Positions 47,273 to 55,637 of a DNA stretch of 64,000 nucleotides are shown in pieces; position 1 is the stretch's first letter; every line of letters starts with the position of its first letter. The DNA is taken from positions 1 through 64,000 of the forward strand of contig JAJECO010000054.1 of assembly GCA_022822005.1 (NCBI GenBank), read 5' to 3'. A program made the translations under genes and the position numbers. Under the pieces are notes generated by a model. The model was not told the DNA's origin, did not search any database, and saw only the letters and a list, made by a program, of their open reading frames with translations. This DNA is from Candidatus Poribacteria bacterium (GTDB lineage: Bacteria; Poribacteria; WGA-4E; PCPOR2b).

Positions 47273-47369
47273 GGACTTACGCATTCAAGCAGCAAGGGCA
47301 ACCACAAGGGTTGCCCCTACAGGGAACCAATCCATTGTAGGGGCAGGTCTTGTGCCTGCCCAAGTCCTA
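47273..47369. repeat. Small inverted-repeat element, family B copy
   Basis: This 97-bp element has AGGACTTACGCA at the left and CAAGTCCT at the right. Inside are the hairpins GGGCAACC/GGGTTGCCC and GGGGCAGG/CCTGCCC. It lies between the VWA and amidase genes. Confidence 0.6.
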
Positions 47370-47420
47370 TAGGGACTTAAAGCGGTTGAATGCTTACTAT
47401 ACGCGGAGAAAGGAGATACC

Positions 47421-48845
47421 ATGGCAGACAACGAATTGGCTTTCGCTTCAGCGACCAATCTCTTGGAGTTGATTTCGACAAAACAGATCTCTCCGGTAGA
47501 ACTGACTGAACTATATTTTGACCGTATCGACAGGCTGAACTCACAGCTAAACGCATTCCTGCTCTTGACCCACGACGAGGCGATGGAGACTGCCAAGGCG
47601 GCTGAGGCGGCGGTCATCCGTGGCGATGAACTGGGGGCACTACATGGCTTACCTATCCCCATCAAGGACACCCAGATGACCAAGGGGATATGCACAACTG
47701 TAGGTTCGGTGGTATACAAGGACCGGGTACCGGAGCGGGATTCCGCCGTGGTAGAACGGGTGCGGGCGGCCGGCGGCATCATTTTGGGCAAAACGAATGT
47801 TCCAGAGTTCGGTATGGTTGGTACCTGTGAGAACAGCTTGGGTATCACCGGATGTAACCCTTGGAACACCGATCGCACGCCGGGCGGGTCCAGCGGCGGT
47901 GCAGCAGCGGCGGTGGCAGCGTACTTGTGCCCCTTTGCCACCGGCAGCGATGGCGGCGGGTCCATCCGCATACCCGCCAACCTATCCGGTATTTATGGAA
48001 TCAAACCCTCACAAGGTCGAGTCTCCGGCTACACCGGCTTGCAAGGTCCTGCGATGCCCTACATGTTCTCCCAAAACGGTCCCCTTAGTCGTACCGTCCG
48101 GGATTCGGCATTGTTACTCCAGGTGCTTGCTGGGCATGATCGCAGAGATCCCACCTCCCTCCGGGAAACGCCACCCGATTTCATTGCTGCGGTAGACAGA
48201 GAGATCACGGGACTACGCATCGCTTGGAGTCCGGACTTCGGCTTTGCTGATGTAGAACCCGATGTCTTAGATGTAACCTCAAGGGCAGCCCAGCTGTTTG
48301 AGGAACTCGGTTGCCATGTTGAGGACTCCGATTTGGCGATGGATCCGCCCTATGACACTTTTGGTGCCATTATAGCGGGGGATTCGTATACCAGCCAAGG
48401 TAGGTATCTGGAAACCCACGGGGATCAGATGACCGAATTTGCCAGATTCTGTCTTGAATACGGGGCGAAAGTCACTGTAGCCGACTACGCCAGAGCGCTC
48501 GGTCAGATTGACGTTTTGAAGGCGCGTATGACCGACCTATTTGAGGAATACGACCTGTTGCTTTCACCGACATCGTGCTTTCCAGCTTTCCGGAATGGCG
48601 AGTACCCCGGCAAGTGGGCGCCTGACAGAATCTTCCCGGATCAGTATTGGAATGGCGCATTTACACTCCCGATTAATGTGATTGGACACCCCGCTGCCAC
48701 CGTGCCCGCAGGTTTCTCATCTGACAGCTTACCTGTCGGCCTCCATATTGTGGGGAGAAAGGGGGACGAGGAGACAGTATTGGCAGCGTCGGGGGCATTT
48801 GAGCGGGCACAGCCGTGGATACAGCACCGACCGCCGGTATCCTGA
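47421..48845 (+). CDS. Amidase signature family enzyme
   Basis: This 474-residue enzyme starts at an ATG with AAAGGAGA upstream. The Ser-cisSer-Lys triad is complete: Lys82 (LPIPIKDTQ), Ser157 (in TPGGSSGG) and the nucleophile Ser181 (in GSDGGGSIRIPA). The spacing equals that of GatA, but the glutamyl-tRNA specificity residues cannot be judged and no gatB or gatC is nearby, so it is more likely a free amidase hydrolysing a small amide. There is no signal peptide. Confidence 0.9.
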   Translation: MADNELAFASATNLLELISTKQISPVELTELYFDRIDRLNSQLNAFLLLTHDEAMETAKAAEAAVIRGDELGALHGLPIPIKDTQMTKGICTTVGSVVYKDRVPERDSAVVERVRAAGGIILGKTNVPEFGMVGTCENSLGITGCNPWNTDRTPGGSSGGAAAAVAAYLCPFATGSDGGGSIRIPANLSGIYGIKPSQGRVSGYTGLQGPAMPYMFSQNGPLSRTVRDSALLLQVLAGHDRRDPTSLRETPPDFIAAVDREITGLRIAWSPDFGFADVEPDVLDVTSRAAQLFEELGCHVEDSDLAMDPPYDTFGAIIAGDSYTSQGRYLETHGDQMTEFARFCLEYGAKVTVADYARALGQIDVLKARMTDLFEEYDLLLSPTSCFPAFRNGEYPGKWAPDRIFPDQYWNGAFTLPINVIGHPAATVPAGFSSDSLPVGLHIVGRKGDEETVLAASGAFERAQPWIQHRPPVS

Positions 48846-49207
48846 TTGCATACTTAAAATTGCAAATATCGTAATCTGTAACTGCGCCCCACGTTCGGCA
48901 TTTAGGGACGTTTTTGTGTATACCCTCCGGTTGAAACCGTGAGATATGAATACAGACAAAGGATAACAATTCATATAATTCTTTGGCTCAATACAAAAAA
49001 GTGCTAGAAAAATCTCAGAATTGTGTGTCTTGATAAAAACTGGGGAGAAACGAATGTGGGCTAAGGTGTCAATTGACTTATCCGCCGCACGGGATTCATT
49101 GAGGGCATAGAGGATACCTGTCACTGTCCCGAAATGGAAGGAAGATCGGCAAAGCTGCTGAAGCTCGGTCCCGCATGGGGGTCAACCAAATTCAGGGAGG
49201 GTTACAC
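48846..49207. other. Intergenic region with first copy of the conserved box
   Basis: No gene was found in 362 bases. The conserved box lies at 48995-49048. After it comes GAATGTGGGCTAAGG, which resembles the start of the sigma genes (ATGGCTAAGGAG at 62708), so this may be the scar of a lost sigma gene in front of the first propeller. Confidence 0.5.
48995..49048 (+). promoter_or_regulatory. Conserved sigma/propeller box, copy 1
   Basis: AAAAAAGTGCTAGAAAAA, then TCTCAGAATTGTGTGTCTTG, then a variable run, then GGGGAGA. It precedes the propeller gene at 49208 by about 160 bases. The GTGCTA and TGTCTT blocks are about 17-19 bases apart, as for a promoter. The other copies are at 50353, 52025, 55577, 57586, 60698 and 62643. 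Confidence 0.6.
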
Positions 49208-50287
49208 ATGTTCAAGCAACTCCCAGTACCTCAGAAGATCTTTGGTGTCATAATACTCTTATTTCTATGGAGCCTGTTTACTGAACAGGCTTCCGCCGAT
49301 GTACCGACTGGCACCATTGCATTTCTATCCGATCGAGATTTACCTCCCCCTTTTGATGCTGATGTAACAGTTTATCTGATTGATGCCGATGGATTAAACG
49401 AAAGGGCTTGGGTGTCTAGTAATCTCAGATATGGTCCAGTTGCCTGGTCCCCGGAGGGAAAATCTATTGCTTACCATCTACAGGGCGAATTTGCCACTCA
49501 TATATGGCTGAAGACTCCTGTTATTCTTCCCGCAGCTTTGGAGAATCTTCGTAAGCAGCCAGCGCCAAAAGGGTTACTTGTTGTGCCAGACGCTCCTAAG
49601 ACTGAATTCAAAAACGTGACGGAACAGTTTGGCGGTCGAGAATACCGATCGCCAAAATGGTCTCCGGATGGGAAGCGGTTAGCCCTGAACAGCACTGATG
49701 GATCGCCAGATGGCAAAACTGATGTGTGCGTCATGGATATCGAAGGGATCGTGTTAAAAAATCTAACACAGTCGCCGGGAATTGATGAGGTGGGTTCTTG
49801 GTCCCCTGACGGCTTAAAAATTGTGTTCTTTTCCAATCGGGATGGGAATAGGGAAATCTATGTGATGGACTCCGATGGAAAGAACCAAGTCAATTTGACC
49901 AACCACCCCGCCCTCGACGCTGCGCCCACATGGTCTCCCGATGGGACAAAGATAGCGTTTCAGTCCAATCGGGAAGGGGATCAGGACGATATTTATGCGA
50001 TGACCCTTGACGGAGCGAATGTCGTCAACCTAACCCGCCACCCGTGGAACGACCAAGCACCTGCGTGGTCTCCTGATGGAAGAAGGATAGCGTACCACGC
50101 ACTTCGGGTTGGGAAGCGTCCAGATATTTATGTGATGGATGCCAACGGGGATAATCAGAAGCAGCTCACAGGAAATCCGCGGGCGGATACTAACCCAACG
50201 TGGGTCATTCCTGACCGTTCTTTGTCGGTGGAGGTTTCAGGTAATCAAGCCACTCTTTGGGGACGTATGAAGTTGGAGCGGCAGTGA
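49208..50287 (+). CDS. Secreted TolB-type beta-propeller protein, first of seven
   Basis: The start is the ATG at 49208, behind GGGAGGG (49195-49201). The 359-residue product has a signal peptide (to SAD) and six TolB-like blades with the motif W-S-P-D-G-x-x-I-A/V-F (SPKWSPDGKRL, SWSPDGLKIVF, TWSPDGTKIAF, AWSPDGRRIAY). It ends SVEVSGNQATLWGRMKLERQ, a version of the shared C-terminal motif. It is the most divergent of the seven propellers: its blades 1-3 are irregular. It lacks the TolB N-terminal domain and Tol-Pal neighbours, so a Tol role is unlikely; protein or glycan binding is more probable. Confidence 0.8.
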   Translation: MFKQLPVPQKIFGVIILLFLWSLFTEQASADVPTGTIAFLSDRDLPPPFDADVTVYLIDADGLNERAWVSSNLRYGPVAWSPEGKSIAYHLQGEFATHIWLKTPVILPAALENLRKQPAPKGLLVVPDAPKTEFKNVTEQFGGREYRSPKWSPDGKRLALNSTDGSPDGKTDVCVMDIEGIVLKNLTQSPGIDEVGSWSPDGLKIVFFSNRDGNREIYVMDSDGKNQVNLTNHPALDAAPTWSPDGTKIAFQSNREGDQDDIYAMTLDGANVVNLTRHPWNDQAPAWSPDGRRIAYHALRVGKRPDIYVMDANGDNQKQLTGNPRADTNPTWVIPDRSLSVEVSGNQATLWGRMKLERQ

Positions 50288-50352
50288 CAGTTTGAAACAC
50301 TAATTATAGGACAGAAGACTTCCCTGAATTGTGCTACCCTCCACTTCAATGC

Positions 50353-50407
50353 AAAAAAGTGCTAGAAAAAATCTCAGAACTGTGTCTTGGTAGGAGGTAA
50401 GGGAGGA
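50353..50407 (+). promoter_or_regulatory. Conserved sigma/propeller box, copy 2
   Basis: AAAAAAGTGCTAGAAAAA, then ATCTCAGAACTGTGTCTTGG, TAGGAGGTAA and GGGAGGA. It lies directly upstream of the ECF sigma gene at 50418; the final GGGAGGA is 10 bases before the ATG and serves as the ribosome site. Transcription from here would give a very short leader. Confidence 0.65.
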
Positions 50408-50417
50408 ACAAAGAGCC

Positions 50418-51866
50418 ATGGCTAATGAGAATACACTCATCCATCGCGCCCAAGCTGGCGATGAAAAGGCGTTTGCTGCCCTAATGCGGTCGTACCACGC
50501 CTTCGTTTGTGCGATAGTTATCGGTATCGTGAAAAATTCTCATGATACCGAAGAGGTTGTGCAAGATACCTTCCTCAGTGCTTATCGAGGCTTGGCGCAG
50601 CTTGAGGATAGCGCGAAATTCAAAAGCTGGTTGGCAGAGATAGCGCGAAATCGTGCGCGAAACTGGCTACGCAAACAGAGAGGCGAGACTATATCTCTCC
50701 ACGAAGTGGGTGAACACCTGCTTCAAGCGGACGACTCACCCGATGAGCGATTGGCACGACAGGAACAGAGAGACATAATTCGCCGTATAATGGAGACGCT
50801 TCCGCAAAAAGACAGGGAGATTGCCCGCGCTTTTTATCTGGAAGGTGCGAGCTACGACGAATTGACCAGCACGCACGGGCTATCAGACAAGGCGATCTCG
50901 TTTCGGCTATCGCGTGCAAAGCGACAACTCTCCAAACGGTTGCAATATCTTCTGACTGGCATCTTTGTTTCTCCCGGATTAACACTCAAAAAACTTTATA
51001 CGGGAGGTCTAACTGTCATGAAAATTGGAACGGTGCCTAAAATAGTAGTAAGCACAATAGCACTGATTGGGCTAATTTTTATCGGTTACATTGGGATACG
51101 TGAGATGAATGCACCCCCAATTGAGGAACGTGTGTATCTGTCACCGTGGGAGGACGGTACTTCACGTCCGCAAAACAGCTACGAAGACTTGGTTGCCCAA
51201 ACTGATTCTACTCAAGGGACAGAAAGCCAAGATAATCAACCACAGATTGCCTCGACAGAGCCCGCGGAAGAGAGGGAACTGATTGACGATTTGTTCGTTG
51301 AACTCGACGAAACGGATATGGCGCAATTCGCGACAGAAACGGAATTTGATATAGACACAGAGTGGGATTTCACTACTGACACATCTGTTTCATCAGAAAG
51401 CACAAATCAGTCTGCTGAAGATGTGATGTATGCTTACGTGGAGGCGTTTAAGGACTCTGATTTTGAGGCAATGAGCTTGTTAGGGACAGAGGAGTACATG
51501 CGTAGCAACCATGGTTATTATGATGATGGCTCTGAGATTTCCGTAGATGTGTCAAATGATGCACCGGATGACGTCGTCGAAATTATACATCAGTTTAAAC
51601 CAGTGCTGGGTGAGTCAATCCGTGAAACGATAAGTCAGGCGGAGGTTGTGAGCAGCGAATATGTGGGCGATGAATTTCACTTCCGGTTGAGAACACCGGC
51701 ACCGGAGATGCCGAATATTTCATCAGATCATTCGACATCAATTTTTATCTCGCCCGGCTATCAACTTGTTAAGATGCGAAAAGAGAATAGTGCTTGGCGA
51801 GTTTATGACAAAGCGTTTGATTATGACAGTGCGATGTCGGAGGTGCCAGAAGAATGGCCCCACTAA
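50418..51866 (+). CDS. ECF sigma factor fused to a membrane segment and extracytoplasmic domain, paralogue 1
   Basis: This 482-residue protein has ECF sigma region 2 (about 10-80, HDTEEVVQDTFLSAYRGL and SWLAEIARNRARNWLRK) and region 4 (about 118-175, LPQKDREIARAFYLEGASYDEL and FRLSRAKRQL). A basic juxtamembrane stretch (SPGLTLKKLYTGG) and one membrane helix (about 209-228) follow. The long C-terminal part is predicted outside the cytoplasm: an acidic linker (230-325), then an NTF2/SnoaL-like domain (about 331-475, SAEDVMYAYVEAFKDSD, SSEYVGDEFHFRLR, LVKMRKENSAWRVYD). No separate anti-sigma gene is next to it, so the fused part may hold the regulatory role. An in-frame ATG at 51018 (codon 201) is preceded by GGAGG at 51003. 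Confidence 0.85.
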   Translation: MANENTLIHRAQAGDEKAFAALMRSYHAFVCAIVIGIVKNSHDTEEVVQDTFLSAYRGLAQLEDSAKFKSWLAEIARNRARNWLRKQRGETISLHEVGEHLLQADDSPDERLARQEQRDIIRRIMETLPQKDREIARAFYLEGASYDELTSTHGLSDKAISFRLSRAKRQLSKRLQYLLTGIFVSPGLTLKKLYTGGLTVMKIGTVPKIVVSTIALIGLIFIGYIGIREMNAPPIEERVYLSPWEDGTSRPQNSYEDLVAQTDSTQGTESQDNQPQIASTEPAEERELIDDLFVELDETDMAQFATETEFDIDTEWDFTTDTSVSSESTNQSAEDVMYAYVEAFKDSDFEAMSLLGTEEYMRSNHGYYDDGSEISVDVSNDAPDDVVEIIHQFKPVLGESIRETISQAEVVSSEYVGDEFHFRLRTPAPEMPNISSDHSTSIFISPGYQLVKMRKENSAWRVYDKAFDYDSAMSEVPEEWPH

Positions 51867-51895
51867 TCCGCAAATCTATCCCCAAGACTTCACAA

Positions 51896-51925
51896 GGCGA
51901 ATGGTTCATTCCATTCGCCTTTTTT
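51896..51925 (+). terminator. Rho-independent terminator after ECF sigma paralogue 1
   Basis: GGCGAATGG (51896-51904), loop TTCATT, CCATTCGCC (51911-51919), then six T residues. The same terminator follows paralogues 2 and 3. Confidence 0.92.
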
Positions 51926-52024
51926 ATTGCTTGCTCCGCGAGGAAAGAGGCAAAATACTTCTTAGGATGGCGTGAATTTAGAGGGTGTTTCGACAGGGAG
52001 TCATATTTTTTTTGCTTAAAAATA

Positions 52025-52078
52025 AAAAAAGTGCTAGAAAAAATCTCAGAATTGTATCTTAACAGAATCTGGGGAGGA
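52025..52078 (+). promoter_or_regulatory. Conserved sigma/propeller box, copy 3
   Basis: AAAAAAGTGCTAGAAAAA, then ATCTCAGAATTGTATCTTAA, then GGGGAGGA. It stands about 140 bases before the first of three propeller genes (52219, 53314, 54386), which have no box between them and so probably form one transcript. The bases after the box (GAATCTGGACTAAAC) are shared with copy 5. Confidence 0.6.
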
Positions 52079-52218
52079 ATGAATCTGGACTAAACGGATT
52101 ATATCAACTATATTTGTGCACCCCCTCACTTTAATTGTAAAGAGGTTGCCACCCCCAGTTGACCTCTATCCACCCCAAAGGATAAAAAACTGACTTGAGA
52201 ACAGAGGAGGAAAGACAG

Positions 52219-53217
52219 ATGCAACGGAGATACAATCTCACACATCTGATTTTAGCTATCGTTGTAGCCTTGGGTCTAACGCCGCTAATGATAGTCGTTG
52301 ACACACAGGCACAAATTGCCTTCGTGTCTCAGAGGGATGGGAACCCTGAAATCTACGTGATGGACGACAATGGAAAGAATCAGCTTAGACTCACTAATAA
52401 TCGCGATGATGACTGGTCTCCCTCATGGTCGCCCGATGGTAAGCACATTGCCTTTGCTTCCCAACGAGATGGAAACAGTGAAATCTACGTGATGGACGCC
52501 GATGGGAGGAATCCTCAAAACCTCACTAACAATCCCAATGAGGACAAGTATCTTTCATGGTCTCCCGATGGTGAACGAATTGCCTTTTCGTCTTGGGATG
52601 GGGAGGTTAAAAACTTTGTAATCACTTTTGACATTTACGTGATGGACGCCGATGGAGGCAATCAACTAAACCTCACTAACAATCCCTTTGATGATCGGCA
52701 TCCCTCTTGGTCAGCCGACAGTGAACGGATTGCCTTCGCGTCTGCGAGGGAGGGGCACTTTAGAAGCAAGTTTGGGATCACTGATGAAATCTACGTGATA
52801 GACGCCGATGGCGGTAATCTACAAAGACTTACTAAAAATCGCAAGAATGACTGGCAACCCTCATGGTCTCCCGACGGTGAGCGTATTGCCTTCTCATCGG
52901 ATAGGAAGGGCGACTTTGAAAACTTTGAAATCTACGTGATGGATACCGATGGAGGGAATCAACAGAAACTGACTAATCATCGCGGTGATGACAGGTCTCC
53001 CTCATGGTCACTCGACGGTGAACGCATTACCTTCAGTTCCCGTAGGGATGGCAACTTTGACATCTACGTGATGGATGCTGATGGAAAGAATCAACTGAAC
53101 ATCACCAATAATCGCCATGATGACCGGTATCCCTCATGGTTTAACTCTCCTTTTTCGGTTTCTGCCCCAAGCAAAAAGTTCACGATGTGGGGCTGGCTCA
53201 AACAGGTTGACCGATAA
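52219..53217 (+). CDS. Secreted TolB-type beta-propeller protein 2
   Basis: The start is the ATG at 52219, behind AGGAGG (52205-52210). The 332-residue product has a signal peptide (to TQA) and six nearly regular blades of the form I-A-F-x-S-x-R-D-G-N-x-E-I-Y-V-M-D-x-D-G-x-N-x-x-x-L-T-N-N-x-x-D-D-x-x-P-S-W-S-P-D-G. Blade 4 has an insertion (GHFRSKFGITDEIY) also found in the protein at 54386. The C-terminus is SVSAPSKKFTMWGWLKQVDR. The function is unknown; the fold suggests ligand binding at the surface or periplasm. Confidence 0.82.
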   Translation: MQRRYNLTHLILAIVVALGLTPLMIVVDTQAQIAFVSQRDGNPEIYVMDDNGKNQLRLTNNRDDDWSPSWSPDGKHIAFASQRDGNSEIYVMDADGRNPQNLTNNPNEDKYLSWSPDGERIAFSSWDGEVKNFVITFDIYVMDADGGNQLNLTNNPFDDRHPSWSADSERIAFASAREGHFRSKFGITDEIYVIDADGGNLQRLTKNRKNDWQPSWSPDGERIAFSSDRKGDFENFEIYVMDTDGGNQQKLTNHRGDDRSPSWSLDGERITFSSRRDGNFDIYVMDADGKNQLNITNNRHDDRYPSWFNSPFSVSAPSKKFTMWGWLKQVDR

Positions 53218-53313
53218 CTGCCGTTTTAATTGTAAAGGGGTTGCCTACACAAGTTTACCTCTATCAACCCCAAAGGATACAAAACTGATTTGAGAATAGA
53301 GGCGGAAGGACAA

Positions 53314-54294
53314 ATGCAACGGAGATACAATCTCGCTTATATGATTTTAGCCATTGTTGTAGTCTTGGCGCTGACAGCCCTGATGGTATGCGTTGAGGCA
53401 CAAGCACGGATTGCCTTCGCGTCTGATAGGGGCGGGAACATGGAAATCTATGTAATGGACGCTGATGGAAAGAATCAACAAAGACTCTCTAATGCTCCCA
53501 TTGCTCAATGGGAACCCTCCTGGTCCCCGGACGGTAAACACATTGCTTTTACTTCTAGCGAAGCTAGGGGCATTGTGGGTGGTAGACACCGGCAAATCTA
53601 CGTGATGGACGCCAATGGGAAGAATCCGCGAAGACTCTCTAATGCTCCCATTGCTGAATGGCATCCCTCATGGTCCCCGGACGGTAAACACATTGCCTTT
53701 ACTTCTAGTGGAGGTAGGAGTACTGCGGATGGCCACTGGCAAATCTACGTGATGGATGCCGATGGAGGCAATGCGCGAAACCTCTCTAACGATCCCGTTG
53801 ATGATAGGAGTCCCTCATGGTCTCCAGACGGTAAACACATTGCCTTTTCCCGCCGTAGGAATGCGGCAAACTTGGATATCTACGTGATGGATGCCGATGG
53901 AAAGAATCAACAAAGACTCACTAAAAATCCCTCTGAGGACCGGGAACCCTCATGGTCTCCGGACGGTAAACGGATTGCCTTTGTGTCTGAGAGGGATGGG
54001 AACATGGAAATCTATGTAATGGATGCCGATGGCGGGAATCCGCGAAACCTCACCAAGAGTCGCTCTAAGGATTGGCATCCCTCATGGTCTCCGGACGGTG
54101 AACGTATTGCCTTTACTACTGATAGGGGTAGGAACGTGGAAATCTACGTGATGAACGCTAGTGGGAAGAATCCGCGAAACCTCACCAAGCATCCCCATGA
54201 TGACACTAATCCCGCATGGTATAATCCTGTTCTTTCAGTTTCTCCCGCAGGTAAGAAATTCACAATGTGGGGACAACTCAAACAGATTGACTGA
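53314..54294 (+). CDS. Secreted TolB-type beta-propeller protein 3
   Basis: The start is the ATG at 53314, behind GGCGGAAGGA. The 326-residue product has a signal peptide (to AQA) and six blades; blades 2 and 3 carry extended loops (SSEARGIVGGRHRQIY and SSGGRSTADGHWQIY). It ends SVSPAGKKFTMWGQLKQID. The leader just before the gene copies that before 52219 (TTTAATTGTAAAG, CCCCAAAGGATA), showing that gene and leader were duplicated together. It is probably cotranscribed with the propeller on either side. Confidence 0.82.
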   Translation: MQRRYNLAYMILAIVVVLALTALMVCVEAQARIAFASDRGGNMEIYVMDADGKNQQRLSNAPIAQWEPSWSPDGKHIAFTSSEARGIVGGRHRQIYVMDANGKNPRRLSNAPIAEWHPSWSPDGKHIAFTSSGGRSTADGHWQIYVMDADGGNARNLSNDPVDDRSPSWSPDGKHIAFSRRRNAANLDIYVMDADGKNQQRLTKNPSEDREPSWSPDGKRIAFVSERDGNMEIYVMDADGGNPRNLTKSRSKDWHPSWSPDGERIAFTTDRGRNVEIYVMNASGKNPRNLTKHPHDDTNPAWYNPVLSVSPAGKKFTMWGQLKQID

Positions 54295-54385
54295 TAACTA
54301 CCATTATCAAGTAAACAGTGTTTGCTGAGATGCGGGAGCGTACGAAGAATAAGAGATCGATTTGAAGATAGAAGAGGAATAACAG

Positions 54386-55387
54386 ATGCAAGGAAGATAT
54401 AATCTCGGACATTTGATTTTAGCTAGCGTTGTAGCGTTGGTGCTGATACTGTTGATGGTAGTCGTTGACGCACAGGCACAGATTGTCTTTATGTCCCGTA
54501 GGGATGGGAAGCCTGAAATCTATGTGATGGACGCCGATGGGGGGAATCTACGTAGACTCACCAACAATCGCGATAATGACTGGTGGCCCTCATGGTCTCC
54601 CGATGGCAAACGCATTGTCTTTGTTTCCGAACGAGATGGGAAGCCTGAAATCTACGTAATGGACGCCGATGGGGGTAATCCTCAAAACCTCACGAACCAG
54701 CCTGCTGAGGACTGGTATCCCTCATGGTCTCCTGACGGCAAACGGATTGCCTTCATGTCTCTGAGGGATGGGCACATTATAGACGTTGCACCGACTTATG
54801 AAATCTACGTGATGGACGCCGATGGAGGTAATCCTCAAAACCTCACCAATAATCCCAATGATGACAGGTATCCCTCATGGTCTCCCGACAGTGAGCGTAT
54901 TGTCTTTGTGTCTCAGAGGCCTGGTCACTTTAGAAGCAAGTTTCTAATCACTTATGAAATCTACGTTATGGATGCCGATGGTGGTAATGAACAAAGACTC
55001 ACTGAAAATCGCCAGAATGACCTCTATCCCTCATGGTCTCCCGACGGAGAACGGATTGCCTTTGAGGCTGATAGGAAGGGGGATTTTGAAAACCCTGAAA
55101 TCTACGTTATGGATGCCGATGGGGGTAATCAGCAAAGACTGACTGAAAATCGCCGTTCTGATCTGCAGCCCTCATGGTCTCCTGACGGTAAACGGATTGC
55201 CTTCGTGTCTTGGAGGGATGGGAACCCTGAAATCTACGTGATGGACGCCGATGGGAATAATCCGCAAAGACTCACCAATAATCCCCATGATGACTTTAGT
55301 CCTGCGTGGTTGAACTCACCTTTTTCGGTTTCTCCCACCGGCAAAAAGTTTACAATGTGGGGACGGCTCAAACAGGTTGACCGATAA
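54386..55387 (+). CDS. Secreted TolB-type beta-propeller protein 4
   Basis: This 333-residue protein starts at an ATG behind AGAGGAA. It has a signal peptide (to AQA) and six blades; blades 4 and 5 (GHFRSKFLITYEIY, RKGDFENPEIY) match the corresponding blades of the protein at 52219, while blades 1 and 2 are nearly identical to one another (RDGKPEIYVMDADGGN). It ends SVSPTGKKFTMWGRLKQVDR. The following spacer carries GCAAAC-AGT-GTTTGC, a small palindrome also found after the propeller at 58845. Confidence 0.82.
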   Translation: MQGRYNLGHLILASVVALVLILLMVVVDAQAQIVFMSRRDGKPEIYVMDADGGNLRRLTNNRDNDWWPSWSPDGKRIVFVSERDGKPEIYVMDADGGNPQNLTNQPAEDWYPSWSPDGKRIAFMSLRDGHIIDVAPTYEIYVMDADGGNPQNLTNNPNDDRYPSWSPDSERIVFVSQRPGHFRSKFLITYEIYVMDADGGNEQRLTENRQNDLYPSWSPDGERIAFEADRKGDFENPEIYVMDADGGNQQRLTENRRSDLQPSWSPDGKRIAFVSWRDGNPEIYVMDADGNNPQRLTNNPHDDFSPAWLNSPFSVSPTGKKFTMWGRLKQVDR

Positions 55388-55576
55388 CTGCTATTATTGG
55401 GCAAACAGTGTTTGCCGTTATTCCGCCTATACATCAAGGTTAGTGCCCTCCCACTTCATGATGTTTCCTGTCGCTGATTTGTTCAACAAAGATAGCAATC
55501 CGCAACTTGCTTGACGCGAATTGGGCGAGTTGATATAATGCTCAACCAACCCATCAATCTGATGAGATGTTCACAT

Positions 55577-55627
55577 AAAATGCCAGAAAAATCTCAGGAC
55601 TGTGTCTTTATAAAATGTTGGGGAGGA
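55577..55627 (+). promoter_or_regulatory. Conserved sigma/propeller box, copy 4
   Basis: A slightly diverged copy: AAAATGCCAGAAAAA, then TCTCAGGACTGTGTCTTTAT, ending GGGGAGGA. It lies directly upstream of the sigma gene at 55638, and its end serves as that gene's ribosome site. The GTGCTA block has become TGCCA. Confidence 0.6.
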
Positions 55628-55637
55628 GGGCAGATTC

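Larger units (their letters stand above)
51867..52218. other. Intergenic region between sigma paralogue 1 and propeller 2
   Basis: It contains the terminator, a stretch also found at 57490-57575 (GGATGGCGTGAATTTAGAGG, TTTCGACAG), the conserved box at 52025, and a spacer with AGAGGT (52141-52146) paired to ACCTCT (52162-52167). No gene was found. The parts match the 57429-57784 region in order, indicating block duplication. Confidence 0.7.

Noticed and set aside
47421-48845. GatA subunit of glutamyl-tRNA amidotransferase
   Set aside because: The catalytic triad and its spacing fit, but no gatB or gatC is nearby and the triad alone does not discriminate; a general amidase is the safer call.
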